Shown here: positions 52,736 through 62,059 of the stretch, in pieces
How positions within the stretch are numbered: the stretch's first letter is position 1
How the letters are laid out: each line of letters begins with the position of its first letter
Assembly: GCA_018883545.1 (NCBI GenBank)
Contig: JAHLEH010000001.1
Coordinates: 372,001 to 436,000, forward strand
Direction of reading: 5' to 3'
Length of the DNA stretch: 64,000 nt
Source: Marixanthotalea marina
GTDB lineage: Bacteria; Bacteroidota; Bacteroidia; Flavobacteriales; Flavobacteriaceae
The notes under the pieces: generated by a model
Seen by the model: the letters and a program-made list of their open reading frames with translations, nothing else
Told to the model about the DNA's origin: nothing
The model's database searches: none
Position numbers and translations under genes: made by a program

Positions 52736-53887
52736 ATGAAAAAGTCAACCATTTTCCTCCTATTCTTTGCATGTGCGTTTAGTTATGTAAATGCCCAAGT
52801 TACTTATAAACCATTTGAATCTTCAAAATTAGGAACGACTCGAGAACTGAAAATTCAATTGCCAAGAGGTTACGATAACGACAAAGAAAAAAGTTATCCT
52901 TTAGTTGTTGTTTTAGATGGCGATTATCTGTTTGAAGCCGTTGCGGGAAATGTAGATTATTACACCTATTGGGAAGACATGCCCGATGCCATTGTTGTGG
53001 GCATCAATCAATATGATTACCGATACGACGATTGCTTGTATTCTGGGCAAAACTCATTACCCATAGAAACAGGAGCGGCTTTTTTTGAGTTTATTGGGGC
53101 AGAACTTATTCCGTATATAGAAAGCACTTATAGAACAGGCCCATTTAGGGTAGCTGTTGGTCATGGTGAAACGGCTAATTTTATCAATTATTTTTTATTG
53201 AAAGAGCAGCCGTTGTTTCAAGCGTATATCGCCGTAAGTCCGGAATTGGCTCCTAAAATGATTGATTATTTGCCTGAGCGCTTGTCCAATATTCAATCGA
53301 AAACATTTTACTATTTGGCAATAACCAATAATGACACAGAATCAATTAAATCTATGGCCCAAGCATTGGACAGTGATTTAAAAGCAATGGACAATAAAAA
53401 CGTGTTGTACAAGTCCGATGTGTTTGAAAACCCTTCGCATTACTCGGTACCTACACATGCCGTACCAAATGCTCTTGAAAGTATTTTTCATGTGTATCAG
53501 CCTATCAGTAAAAAGGAATATCAGGAAACTATTTTGAAGTTAGATGAATCGCCTGTGGTTTATTTACAGGAAAAATACCAAACCATACAAGATTTATTTG
53601 GGATTGAAAAAAACATTCTGATTAACGATTTTAAAGCGATAGCTGCTGCTATTGAAAAAACCGAACAATTCGAATACTTTGAAGAATTAGGCAAAATGGC
53701 CAGAAAAGCTTATCCAGATGCAATTTTGGGGAGCTATTACACAGCCCGTTTTTATGAAGAAACGGGTGAACCTAAAAAAGCAATGAAAACCTATCAATCT
53801 GCTTATATTTTAGAAGAAGTAGCTGGTATTACCAAAGATTTAATGATGGAAAAAGCCGATGCCATTAAGGCAGATTTTGGATATTAA
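52736..53887 (+). CDS. Exported esterase-fold protein with altered nucleophile motif
   Basis: This 383-residue protein has a signal peptide (ending SYVNAQ), an esterase D/Fes-type alpha/beta hydrolase domain (TRELKIQLPRGYDNDKEKSYPLVVVLDGDYLF, residues 35-250) and a helical TPR-like C-terminal part (LGSYYTARFYEETGEPKKAMKTYQSAYI). The nucleophile elbow, normally GHSxGG, reads GHGETA (residues 142-147), so the catalytic Ser is replaced by Gly144. It may be a non-catalytic binding protein or use another residue. Confidence 0.82.
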   Translation: MKKSTIFLLFFACAFSYVNAQVTYKPFESSKLGTTRELKIQLPRGYDNDKEKSYPLVVVLDGDYLFEAVAGNVDYYTYWEDMPDAIVVGINQYDYRYDDCLYSGQNSLPIETGAAFFEFIGAELIPYIESTYRTGPFRVAVGHGETANFINYFLLKEQPLFQAYIAVSPELAPKMIDYLPERLSNIQSKTFYYLAITNNDTESIKSMAQALDSDLKAMDNKNVLYKSDVFENPSHYSVPTHAVPNALESIFHVYQPISKKEYQETILKLDESPVVYLQEKYQTIQDLFGIEKNILINDFKAIAAAIEKTEQFEYFEELGKMARKAYPDAILGSYYTARFYEETGEPKKAMKTYQSAYILEEVAGITKDLMMEKADAIKADFGY

Positions 53888-53919
53888 CTTATAGATGAAT
53901 TCTAATTCTAGAAATTTAA

Positions 53920-55278
53920 ATGGCTAAACTTAAAACTACTTTTTTCTGCCAAAGTTGTGGCACACAGTACGCGAAATGGCAGGGACAATGTAATGCTTGT
54001 AAAGCGTGGAATACCATTGTTGAGGAAGTGGTTCAAAAACCGGAAAAGAGCGATTGGAAATCTGAAACATCTAAGGTTAAGCGTGTTTCGATACCATTAA
54101 AAATCAAGGATATTGATACATCAAACGATGCTCGCATAGACACTTTTGATGGTGAATTAAATCGTGTGCTTGGAGGTGGCATTGTGCCCGGGTCATTAAC
54201 GCTTTTGGGTGGTGAACCTGGCATTGGTAAAAGTACCCTTTTGCTGCAAGTGGCTTTAAAATTACCTTACAAAACACTGTATGTGTCTGGTGAAGAAAGC
54301 CAAAAACAAATAAAAATGCGTGCCGAGCGCATCAACCCAAACAATAACAATTGTTATATTTTAACCGAAACCAAAACCCAAAATATTTTTAAGCAAATTG
54401 AAGGTTTAGAACCCGATATTGTTATTATTGACTCCATTCAAACCTTGCATAGCGATTATATAGAATCGTCTTCAGGCAGTATTTCCCAAATTAAGGAATG
54501 CACCACAGAACTTATCAAATTTGCTAAGGAAACGGCGACTCCTGTAGTTTTAATCGGTCACATCACAAAGGATGGTAACATTGCCGGACCTAAAATTTTA
54601 GAGCATATGGTCGATACGGTTTTGCAGTTTGAGGGTGATAGAAATTATGTGTTTCGCATTTTAAGAGCCCATAAAAATAGGTTTGGTTCTACAAACGAAT
54701 TGGGTATTTACGAAATGCAGGGCAGTGGTTTGCGTGAAGTTTCAAATCCATCAGAAATACTGATTTCTAAAAAAGATGAAGAACTCTCTGGGAATGCCAT
54801 TGCCGCTACTTTAGAAGGTATGCGCCCGTTAATGATTGAAGTTCAGGCCTTGGTAAGTACGGCCGTTTACGGCACGCCACAACGTAGTGCCACGGGTTTT
54901 AATGCCAAACGATTGAACATGCTTTTGGCTGTTTTAGAAAAGCGTGCAGGATTTCGTTTGGGCGCCAAAGACGTATTTTTAAACATTACCGGCGGCATTA
55001 CGGTTGATGACCCAGCAATCGATTTGGCCGTCGTGGCGGCTATTTTATCCTCAAATGAAGATGTGGCGTTGCAAAAGGACATTTGTTTTGCGGCTGAGGT
55101 TGGTTTATCTGGTGAAATTCGCCCAGTGCAACGTGTGGAACAGCGTATTTTGGAAGCCGAAAAACTAGGTTTTTCAACCATTTTCGTGTCTAAATACAAC
55201 AAAATGTCGCTCAAAAATACAGTTATAAAAATTCAAATGATTTCTAAAATTGAGGACTTAGTTGATATTTTAATTTAA
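53920..55278 (+). CDS. radA: DNA repair protein RadA
   Basis: This 452-residue RecA-related helicase promotes branch migration during recombination. It has the zinc finger FFCQSCGTQYAKWQGQCNAC (residues 9-28), Walker A GGEPGIGKST, Walker B DIVIIDSIQTL, the RadA signature AHKNRFGSTNELGIYEM and a Lon-like C-terminal domain (LNITGGITVDDPAIDLAVVA). It is complete and of normal length. Confidence 0.97.
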   Translation: MAKLKTTFFCQSCGTQYAKWQGQCNACKAWNTIVEEVVQKPEKSDWKSETSKVKRVSIPLKIKDIDTSNDARIDTFDGELNRVLGGGIVPGSLTLLGGEPGIGKSTLLLQVALKLPYKTLYVSGEESQKQIKMRAERINPNNNNCYILTETKTQNIFKQIEGLEPDIVIIDSIQTLHSDYIESSSGSISQIKECTTELIKFAKETATPVVLIGHITKDGNIAGPKILEHMVDTVLQFEGDRNYVFRILRAHKNRFGSTNELGIYEMQGSGLREVSNPSEILISKKDEELSGNAIAATLEGMRPLMIEVQALVSTAVYGTPQRSATGFNAKRLNMLLAVLEKRAGFRLGAKDVFLNITGGITVDDPAIDLAVVAAILSSNEDVALQKDICFAAEVGLSGEIRPVQRVEQRILEAEKLGFSTIFVSKYNKMSLKNTVIKIQMISKIEDLVDILI

Positions 55279-55435
55279 AAGTTCGAATTTATTTTAAGGT
55301 AAGATAACGTTACCTTTTGAGCATTAAAATATGCTATTTAAGGCTAGAACAATCGTTTTAGCTTTTTTTAATCCTAAAAGGGCTCATTTACAGGATAAAT
55401 TATTAATTTCGCGCATCGAAAAGAAAATGGATATA

Positions 55436-58400
55436 ATGAACAGTAAATTTCCTGAATATAAAGGACTTGACTTGCCAAAAGTAGCAGAAGAAATTCTAAG
55501 CTATTGGCAAGCAAACAATATATTTGAAAAAAGTGTTTCAACCAGAGAAAACCACGACTCGTATGTGTTTTTTGAAGGCCCGCCTTCCGCAAACGGTTTA
55601 CCTGGTATTCACCATGTCATGGCACGAGCCATTAAGGATATTTTCTGTCGCTATAAAACCCAAAAAGGCTTTCAGGTAAAACGTAAGGCCGGTTGGGATA
55701 CCCATGGACTTCCTATTGAGTTGGGGGTTGAAAAGGAATTGGGTATCACCAAAGAGGATATTGGAAAAACAATTTCTGTAGAAGATTATAATAACGCTTG
55801 CCGCAAAGCAGTGATGCGTTACACTGATATTTGGAATGATCTTACCGAGAAAATGGGCTACTGGGTAGATATGGATGATCCTTACATTACCTACGAACCC
55901 AAATACATGGAAAGTGTTTGGTGGTTGCTCAAACAGATTTACAATAAAAATCTATTATACAAAGGCTACACGATTCAGCCATATTCACCTAAGGCAGGAA
56001 CTGGTTTAAGTTCACATGAGTTGAACCAACCTGGAACTTATCAAGACGTGACTGATACAACGGTGGTCGCTCAGTTTAAAGCCAATCCACAATCGTTGCC
56101 CGAGTTTTTGCAGAATGAAGGCGATATTTATTTCTTGGCTTGGACGACCACCCCATGGACCTTACCAAGTAACACAGCCTTAACGGTTGGTCCTAAAATT
56201 GAATATGTGTTGGTTAAAACCTACAATCAATACACCTTCGAACCCATTAATGTGGTTTTGGCTAAAAAGTTGGTCAACTATCAATTTGATGGAAAATTCA
56301 AAAGGGTTGAGAATAAATCAGATTTATTGACTTATAAATCAGGAGATAAAAAAATACCATATTACGTAGTAAAAGAATTTATAGGTACTGATTTAGTGGG
56401 TGTTACTTATGAGCAATTACTGCCTTATGCTTTGCCAAACGATAATCCAGAGAATGCATTCCGAGTGATTGCGGGCGATTTCGTAACCACAGAAGACGGT
56501 ACGGGTATTGTGCACACAGCACCAACTTTTGGTGCAGACGACGCCTTGGTGGCTAAACAGGCTACGCCAGAAGTGCCACCCATGTTGGTGAAAGACGAAC
56601 ATGGCAATTTAGTGCCTTTGGTAGATTTACAAGGTAAGTTTAGGCCAGAGATGCAAGAGTTTGCTGGTAAATATGTGAAGAATGAATACTATGACGAAGG
56701 CGAAGCCCCAGAACGTTCGGTAGATGTAGAAATAGCCATTAAGTTAAAAGAAGAAAACAAAGCCTTTAAGGTTGAAAAATATAAGCACAGTTACCCCAAT
56801 TGTTGGCGTACCGATAAACCTATTTTGTATTATCCGCTGGATTCTTGGTTCATTAAAGTGACCGATGTTAAGGGGCGTATGTTCGAATTGAATGAAACCA
56901 TCAACTGGAAACCCAAAGCTACGGGAACAGGCCGTTTCGGTAACTGGTTGGCCAATGCCAACGATTGGAACTTATCCCGCTCACGTTATTGGGGCATTCC
57001 CTTGCCTATTTGGAGAACCGAAGACGGTAAAGAAGAAATCTGTATTGGTTCGGTAGAAGAGTTGAAAACGGAAATGGCCAAGGCGGTTTCAGCTGGTGTA
57101 CTTTCAAAAGATATTTTTGCCGATTTTGAAGTCGGTAACAATTCCGAAGAAAACTATGCAATAATCGATTTGCATAAAAACATTGTAGACGACATTATTT
57201 TAGTGTCTGCTTCAGGGAAACCAATGAAACGCGAAAGCGATTTAATAGATGTTTGGTTCGATTCGGGCTCCATGCCTTATGCACAATGGCACTATCCGTT
57301 CGAGAATAAGGAATTGGTAGATAATGGTACATCGTACCCAGCAGACTTTATCGCAGAAGGTGTCGACCAAACCCGTGGTTGGTTCTATACGCTGCATGCT
57401 ATCGGTACCATGGTTTTCGATTCTGTAGCCTATAAAAATGTGGTGTCTAACGGATTGGTGTTGGATAAAAATGGTCAAAAAATGTCCAAACGTTTGGGCA
57501 ATGCCATCGATCCATTTGAAACATTGGGTAATTACGGCGCCGATGCGACCCGTTGGTACATGATAAGCAATGCCAACCCTTGGGACAATTTAAAGTTCGA
57601 TTTAGAAGGGGTTGAAGAAGTGAAGCGTAAGTTTTTCGGAACGCTTTACAATACCTATTCGTTCTTTTCACTTTACTCTAATTTAGATAACTTCAATTAT
57701 GGTGAAGCCGATATACCATTGGAAGAACGCCCAGAGATTGATCGTTGGATTTTATCGGAATTGCATACGCTCATTCAAAAGGTAGATGCCTATTATGCCG
57801 ATTACGAACCTACCAAGGCGGCACGTGCCATATCCGATTTCACACAAGATTATTTAAGTAACTGGTATGTGCGCCTAAGCAGAAGGCGTTTCTGGAAAGG
57901 CGATTACCAACAAGATAAAATTTCGGCTTACCAAACGCTTTATACCTGTATGGTGACCATTGCCAAGTTGGGAGCGCCTATTGCACCGTTTTATATGGAT
58001 AGGCTGTATCTAGATTTAAATGCCGTTACCAAAAAAGAAGCTTTTGAAAGTGTGCACTTGGCAGATTTTCCTGTTTACGATGCTTCATTTGTAGATAAAA
58101 GTTTGGAGCATAAAATGGAAAGTGCCCAAACAATATCCTCTTTGGTATTGTCGTTAAGGGCTAAAGAGAAAATAAAAGTACGTCAACCGCTTCAAAAAAT
58201 AATGATACCTATAACCGGGAAACAGCAAAAAGAAGAAATATTGGCAGTTTCTGGCTTGATAAAGCATGAGGTTAATGTAAAGGAACTTGAGCTTTTAGAA
58301 GATGCATCCGATATTTTGGTGAAGCAAATAAAACCTAATTTTAAAGTGTTGGGTCCACGTTTTGGAAAGGATATGAAACTGATTGCCAACGCAATAAATA

Positions 58401-58840
58401 CCTTAACGGCGGCAGATATTTCCAACATTGAACAAAAAGGGAATTTAGACCTTGAAATTAATGGAAAAAGCATTACTTTAGGCCTTGAAGATGTGGAAAT
58501 TACATCTCAGGATATTGAGGGATGGTTGGTTGCCAGTGAAGCTGGTATAACAGTAGCGCTAGATATTACCATTACAGACGATTTGCGCAAGGAAGGTATT
58601 GCAAGGGAACTTGTTAACCGTATCCAAAATTTGCGTAAGGATTCTGGTTTTGAAGTGACAGACCGTATTGACGTGAAGCTTCAAAAAGATGATAAAATAG
58701 CGCAAGCAGTCCATTCGAATTTAGAATATATAAAAACGGAAACATTAACAGAAGAACTTGAAATTATAGATCAAATAAACCAAGGTATTGAGATTGCCTT
58801 TGATGACGTAAATACCAAGTTGTTTATTCAAAAACATTAA
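55436..58840 (+). CDS. ileS: Isoleucyl-tRNA synthetase
   Basis: This is the 1134-residue class I enzyme. I start at the ATG at 55436 (MNSKFPEYKGLDL). An ATG at 55427 or an extension to 55331 is possible but adds residues outside the family. It has the HIGH-type motif in PPSANGLPGIHHVMAR, the KMSKS motif in NGQKMSKRLGN, the CP1 editing domain (AWTTTPWTLPSNTALTVG, then GTGIVHTAPTFGADD) and WFDSGSMPYAQWHYP. The lack of the C-terminal zinc motif fits the long eukaryote-like IleS type. It is followed by a DksA-like gene at 9 bases. Confidence 0.97.
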   Translation: MNSKFPEYKGLDLPKVAEEILSYWQANNIFEKSVSTRENHDSYVFFEGPPSANGLPGIHHVMARAIKDIFCRYKTQKGFQVKRKAGWDTHGLPIELGVEKELGITKEDIGKTISVEDYNNACRKAVMRYTDIWNDLTEKMGYWVDMDDPYITYEPKYMESVWWLLKQIYNKNLLYKGYTIQPYSPKAGTGLSSHELNQPGTYQDVTDTTVVAQFKANPQSLPEFLQNEGDIYFLAWTTTPWTLPSNTALTVGPKIEYVLVKTYNQYTFEPINVVLAKKLVNYQFDGKFKRVENKSDLLTYKSGDKKIPYYVVKEFIGTDLVGVTYEQLLPYALPNDNPENAFRVIAGDFVTTEDGTGIVHTAPTFGADDALVAKQATPEVPPMLVKDEHGNLVPLVDLQGKFRPEMQEFAGKYVKNEYYDEGEAPERSVDVEIAIKLKEENKAFKVEKYKHSYPNCWRTDKPILYYPLDSWFIKVTDVKGRMFELNETINWKPKATGTGRFGNWLANANDWNLSRSRYWGIPLPIWRTEDGKEEICIGSVEELKTEMAKAVSAGVLSKDIFADFEVGNNSEENYAIIDLHKNIVDDIILVSASGKPMKRESDLIDVWFDSGSMPYAQWHYPFENKELVDNGTSYPADFIAEGVDQTRGWFYTLHAIGTMVFDSVAYKNVVSNGLVLDKNGQKMSKRLGNAIDPFETLGNYGADATRWYMISNANPWDNLKFDLEGVEEVKRKFFGTLYNTYSFFSLYSNLDNFNYGEADIPLEERPEIDRWILSELHTLIQKVDAYYADYEPTKAARAISDFTQDYLSNWYVRLSRRRFWKGDYQQDKISAYQTLYTCMVTIAKLGAPIAPFYMDRLYLDLNAVTKKEAFESVHLADFPVYDASFVDKSLEHKMESAQTISSLVLSLRAKEKIKVRQPLQKIMIPITGKQQKEEILAVSGLIKHEVNVKELELLEDASDILVKQIKPNFKVLGPRFGKDMKLIANAINTLTAADISNIEQKGNLDLEINGKSITLGLEDVEITSQDIEGWLVASEAGITVALDITITDDLRKEGIARELVNRIQNLRKDSGFEVTDRIDVKLQKDDKIAQAVHSNLEYIKTETLTEELEIIDQINQGIEIAFDDVNTKLFIQKH

Positions 58841-58849
58841 ATTACGGCT

Positions 58850-59227
58850 ATGGAGAACACAGTACGATATTCAGACAAAGATTTAGCAGAATTTAAAGCA
58901 CTTATACTAGAGAAAATAGAGAAGGCGCAACACGACTTAGATCTTATAAAAAGTGCCTATATGAACAATCTTAGTAATGGTACCGAAGATACATCGCCAA
59001 CATTTAAGGCATTTGATGAAGGTAGTGAAGTGATGAGCAAGGAGACCAATTCGCAAATGGCCATTAGGCAGGAAAAATTTATTCGCGATTTAAAAAATGC
59101 ATTGATTCGCATCGAAAATAAAACCTATGGTGTTTGCCGTGTTACAGGAAAATTGATTAATAAAGAGCGTTTAAAATTAGTGCCACATGCCACTTTAAGT
59201 ATTGAGGCTAAAAACATGCAACAATAA
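58850..59227 (+). CDS. TraR/DksA-family protein lacking the full zinc site
   Basis: This 125-residue protein has an N-terminal coiled coil (LAEFKALILEKIEKAQHDLDLIKSAYMN) and a C-terminal domain placed like the DksA zinc finger (IENKTYGVCRVTGKLINKERL...VPHATLSIEAK). Of the four zinc Cys positions only one is Cys, so it is unlikely to bind zinc in the usual way. DksA-type proteins enter the RNA polymerase secondary channel. It lies between ileS and lspA, probably in one transcript. Confidence 0.88.
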   Translation: MENTVRYSDKDLAEFKALILEKIEKAQHDLDLIKSAYMNNLSNGTEDTSPTFKAFDEGSEVMSKETNSQMAIRQEKFIRDLKNALIRIENKTYGVCRVTGKLINKERLKLVPHATLSIEAKNMQQ

Positions 59228-59290
59228 TTCTGTTACAATTATAAATTAGCGTCTCTCCCTATAACTATTGGGGTCGAGACGTTTTTATTT

Positions 59291-59315
59291 GCCATTCCTG
59301 CCTTCGCAGGAGTCT
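59291..59315. repeat. Single GTCAT-type palindrome in the lspA leader
   Basis: ATTCCTGCCTTCGCAGGAGT (from 59294) is the same palindrome as the right unit of 32472-32495, here alone and in the opposite sense, with the head GCCAT instead of GTCAT. It ends 13 bases before the lspA ATG and, if read through, would encode part of a false N-terminal extension. Confidence 0.65.
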
Positions 59316-59327
59316 ATTTTAAAACGA

Positions 59328-59960
59328 ATGTCGTTAAAAAAATCCATACTACTTATCATCATTATTTTACTGATAGACCAAGCCAGTAAAATTTATATAA
59401 AAACACATTTTAGACTTCAAGACAGTGTGGAGGTGTTCAGCTGGTTTAAAATCTTTTTTATTGAAAATGAAGGTATGGCCTGGGGCACCAGAATTAGTGA
59501 TTTTGTGTCTTTTGTATCTGAAAGAACCGCTAAAATAGCCCTTACTATTTTTAGGATTATTGCCATTTTTGGCATTGGGTATTGGTTGTATGATGCTACC
59601 AAAAAACAAGGCTCTAAAATTTTAACCATTGCCATTGCCCTTATATTTTCTGGGGCTATGGGTAATATTATAGATTCGGTATTTTACGGAGTTTTGTTTA
59701 GCGACAGCTACATGCAAGTGGCCACATTTTTGCCCGAAGGTGGAGGTTACGATACCTTATTGCACGGTAAGGTGGTAGATATGCTGTATTTTCCACTATA
59801 CAAAGGCTATTTGCCTGAATGGTTGCCCATTTGGGGCGGTCAGTTCTTCACGTTTTTTGAACCCGTTTTTAACATAGCCGATATGGCCATTAGTACGGGG
59901 TTTATCATGCTTATTGTATTTAACAGAAAAGCGTTTCCAAAAGCAGAAGCTACCGAATAA
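59328..59960 (+). CDS. lspA: Lipoprotein signal peptidase LspA
   Basis: This 210-residue inner-membrane aspartyl protease removes lipoprotein signal peptides. I start at ATG 59328 (MSLKKSILLIIIILLIDQASK). The extension to 59268 covers the palindromic repeat. The catalytic Asp residues are in GAMGNIIDSVFYG and VFNIADMAIS, and the conserved ENEGMAWG (usually NxGAAFG) is present. The ~35-residue loop between the two Asp motifs is long, as in Bacteroidota LspA. Confidence 0.95.
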   Translation: MSLKKSILLIIIILLIDQASKIYIKTHFRLQDSVEVFSWFKIFFIENEGMAWGTRISDFVSFVSERTAKIALTIFRIIAIFGIGYWLYDATKKQGSKILTIAIALIFSGAMGNIIDSVFYGVLFSDSYMQVATFLPEGGGYDTLLHGKVVDMLYFPLYKGYLPEWLPIWGGQFFTFFEPVFNIADMAISTGFIMLIVFNRKAFPKAEATE

Positions 59961-59972
59961 TACTCTCTGTAA

Positions 59973-60013
59973 TTATTTTCTTTAGTTTTTATTGGTATAG
60001 TTGTTATATTTAT
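59973..60013 (+). repeat. 41-base promoter-like direct repeat, copy 1
   Basis: TTATTTTCTTTAGTTTTT followed by ATTGGTATAG and TTGTTATATTTAT is 39/41 identical to 61984-62024. It carries a TATATTTA -7-like element about 45 bases upstream of the MutS-like ATG. Confidence 0.7.
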
Positions 60014-60057
60014 AACTCCAACATGGGGCCTTTAGGCTGAACCTAGCAACTGTAAAT

Positions 60058-61320
60058 ATGAACAATTTAAAAGATTTGAACATAGAAAAAGAAATTTTAT
60101 CAATGTTCAACTATTCTTTGAATATGTTCGCCAAGCAAAAAATTCTAGAAATTTTAGAGAATCCACTGCAATCTATTGATGACATTCTGTTGCGCCAAAA
60201 TATTTTAAAGGGTTTTTCAGAAAACCATAAGGTACTGGAAAATTACTCATACACGGTTTTGTATTTAAATGAAGTTCATTTTTTCTTAAATGATGAAAAA
60301 ATTAAGGATTTATCTTATAAAAAATTTAAGTATAGATTATTTGCTTCCAAAAAAGAAAAAACCAGATATAGAAGTAAGTTTAACCAATTGATTTTATTTT
60401 TCCATCGCTTGGAATCAAGGTATTTTACCAGATTAAATTTAAATGCTTTCCCTGAAGCATATGCTTCAAATATTAAACAGATTTTGCAGTTCTTATCAAA
60501 TTTTGAACTTTATAAATACGAGTATATAGTTAGAGAGAAAAGATTAAAGGATAAACATATAATAGAACTAACTAAAAAGGTTAATGAGCTGAAAAAGGAG
60601 CACGTTGTGAAGGATTTTTGGAACAATTTTTTTCTGTTCGAAGCATACCTTTCCATTCATGTTGGCATTTTAAAACACCGATTTAATTTTCCAAGCTTTA
60701 CTCATAATCATATTAAGCTATTGGGTTTTTATCATCCTCTTATTGGTAAGCCAGTCAAGAATAATTTTGAGACCGATAAAAATGTGATTTTATTGAATGG
60801 ACCAAATATGTCTGGAAAATCGACCTTGCTAAAAGCAATTGGAATTTGCATTTATTTTAGTCATTTAGGACTCGGCATACCAGCTTCAGTAGGAGAAGTG
60901 CCTTTTTGTAACTTTTTTTCTGTCAAAATAAATAAAACGGACGATATTTTAAATGGGTATAGCCATTTTATGACTGAAGTTTTGAACCTTAAAAACGTAG
61001 CTAATCAAGCAGTAAATGGAAATAGGTGTTTTGCTATTTTTGATGAACTTTTTAGCGGTACTAATGTAGATGATGCTTTTGAAATTTGTAAAACAACCAT
61101 AAATGGATTGAGCAAGTTTGACGATTCGTATTTTTTCATTTCCTCACACATACAAGAACTTAAAAATGTATCGAACGAACAAGTTGGGAGTTATTATTTG
61201 AATTGCGAATTGATTGAAAATAAACCAACATTTAACTACCAGTTAAAAAAGGGATGGTCTGATATAAAAGTTGGTCAAATTCTATTTGATAAAGAAGGGT
61301 TGAACGATTTATTGAAATAG
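60058..61320 (+). CDS. MutS-family ATPase (short, MutS-related)
   Basis: This 420-residue protein has an N-terminal helical lever/core region and a C-terminal MutS ATPase: Walker A LLNGPNMSGKSTLLKAIG, FFSVKINKTDDILNGYSHFM, Walker B CFAIFDELFSGTNVDDAFEI and the helix-turn-helix dimer end. The mismatch-recognition and connector domains of true MutS are absent. It resembles short MutS-like proteins of unknown target seen in Bacteroidota. It stands alone, with a promoter-like repeat upstream. Confidence 0.85.
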   Translation: MNNLKDLNIEKEILSMFNYSLNMFAKQKILEILENPLQSIDDILLRQNILKGFSENHKVLENYSYTVLYLNEVHFFLNDEKIKDLSYKKFKYRLFASKKEKTRYRSKFNQLILFFHRLESRYFTRLNLNAFPEAYASNIKQILQFLSNFELYKYEYIVREKRLKDKHIIELTKKVNELKKEHVVKDFWNNFFLFEAYLSIHVGILKHRFNFPSFTHNHIKLLGFYHPLIGKPVKNNFETDKNVILLNGPNMSGKSTLLKAIGICIYFSHLGLGIPASVGEVPFCNFFSVKINKTDDILNGYSHFMTEVLNLKNVANQAVNGNRCFAIFDELFSGTNVDDAFEICKTTINGLSKFDDSYFFISSHIQELKNVSNEQVGSYYLNCELIENKPTFNYQLKKGWSDIKVGQILFDKEGLNDLLK

Positions 61321-61462
61321 TCGTTGTATTTATTGCATATATAACACGTTAATGCCAATATAAAACAGCTCATTACCTAAAAACAACAATTGAGTAACAA
61401 AAATTAAACTTACAGAATATTATTACTGAAATTTGAATTGAAAAACAAAAACTAAGATTTAA

Positions 61463-61945
61463 ATGAATAAAGTAGATAATTCATCCAAAAAACTTGCTAG
61501 AAAAAAGTCTAATCCAATTTGGAAGTGGTTTTGGCTCACTTTTCTTGTAGTTTCTCTTGCTTATGCGTGGTATTCATTCTATGTGCCTTCCAATGATGTG
61601 GCCTGGGCTAACAATATGGACTCTGCTCGACAACTTTCTAACGATTCTGGTAAAAATATGCTGCTATTTTTCACAGGGCAGTGGTGCGTACCATGCCGAA
61701 TTATGAAGCGTGAAGTTTTTGCGGATGGGGAAGTCATGGAAACCATTAATTCGAAAGTTGTGCCAATAATGATTGATATTGATGACCCTAATATGGATGA
61801 GATCGTAAAACATTATCAAGTTGGCGCTACTCCGGTAACAATATTTACTGATCCTCAGGGTAAAGTAATCGATTACGCTGTTGGAAAGATTGATAAAACG
61901 AAGTTCCTCCAAATGCTTGAAAATACAAGTGTGGCAGGTTTCTAA
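61463..61945 (+). CDS. Membrane-anchored thioredoxin-fold protein
   Basis: This 160-residue protein has one N-terminal membrane helix (residues 22-42) and an outside-facing thioredoxin fold with active site QWCVPCRIMKREVF (CxxC) and the cis-Pro strand VGATPVTIFTDPQG. It resembles DsbD-gamma/thioredoxin_7 domains that keep exported proteins reduced. The preceding ~140 bases hold no gene. Confidence 0.87.
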   Translation: MNKVDNSSKKLARKKSNPIWKWFWLTFLVVSLAYAWYSFYVPSNDVAWANNMDSARQLSNDSGKNMLLFFTGQWCVPCRIMKREVFADGEVMETINSKVVPIMIDIDDPNMDEIVKHYQVGATPVTIFTDPQGKVIDYAVGKIDKTKFLQMLENTSVAGF

Positions 61946-61983
61946 GTAGGATGTAACAATCTTAAGTACAGGCTTAATTGTAT

Positions 61984-62024
61984 TTATTTTCTTTAGTTTT
62001 AATTGGAATAGTTGTTATATTTAT
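61984..62024 (+). repeat. 41-base promoter-like direct repeat, copy 2
   Basis: Differs from 59973-60013 at only two positions. It lies 36 bases before the GTG of the YwqK-like lipoprotein gene and presumably contains that gene's promoter (TATATTTA). Confidence 0.7.
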
Positions 62025-62059
62025 TACTTGTATAATACTTTGGTAAATATAAAATCTAA

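Noticed and set aside
59268-59327. N-terminal extension of LspA
   Set aside because: It translates the palindrome at 59291-59315; the ATG at 59328 gives the standard LspA start.
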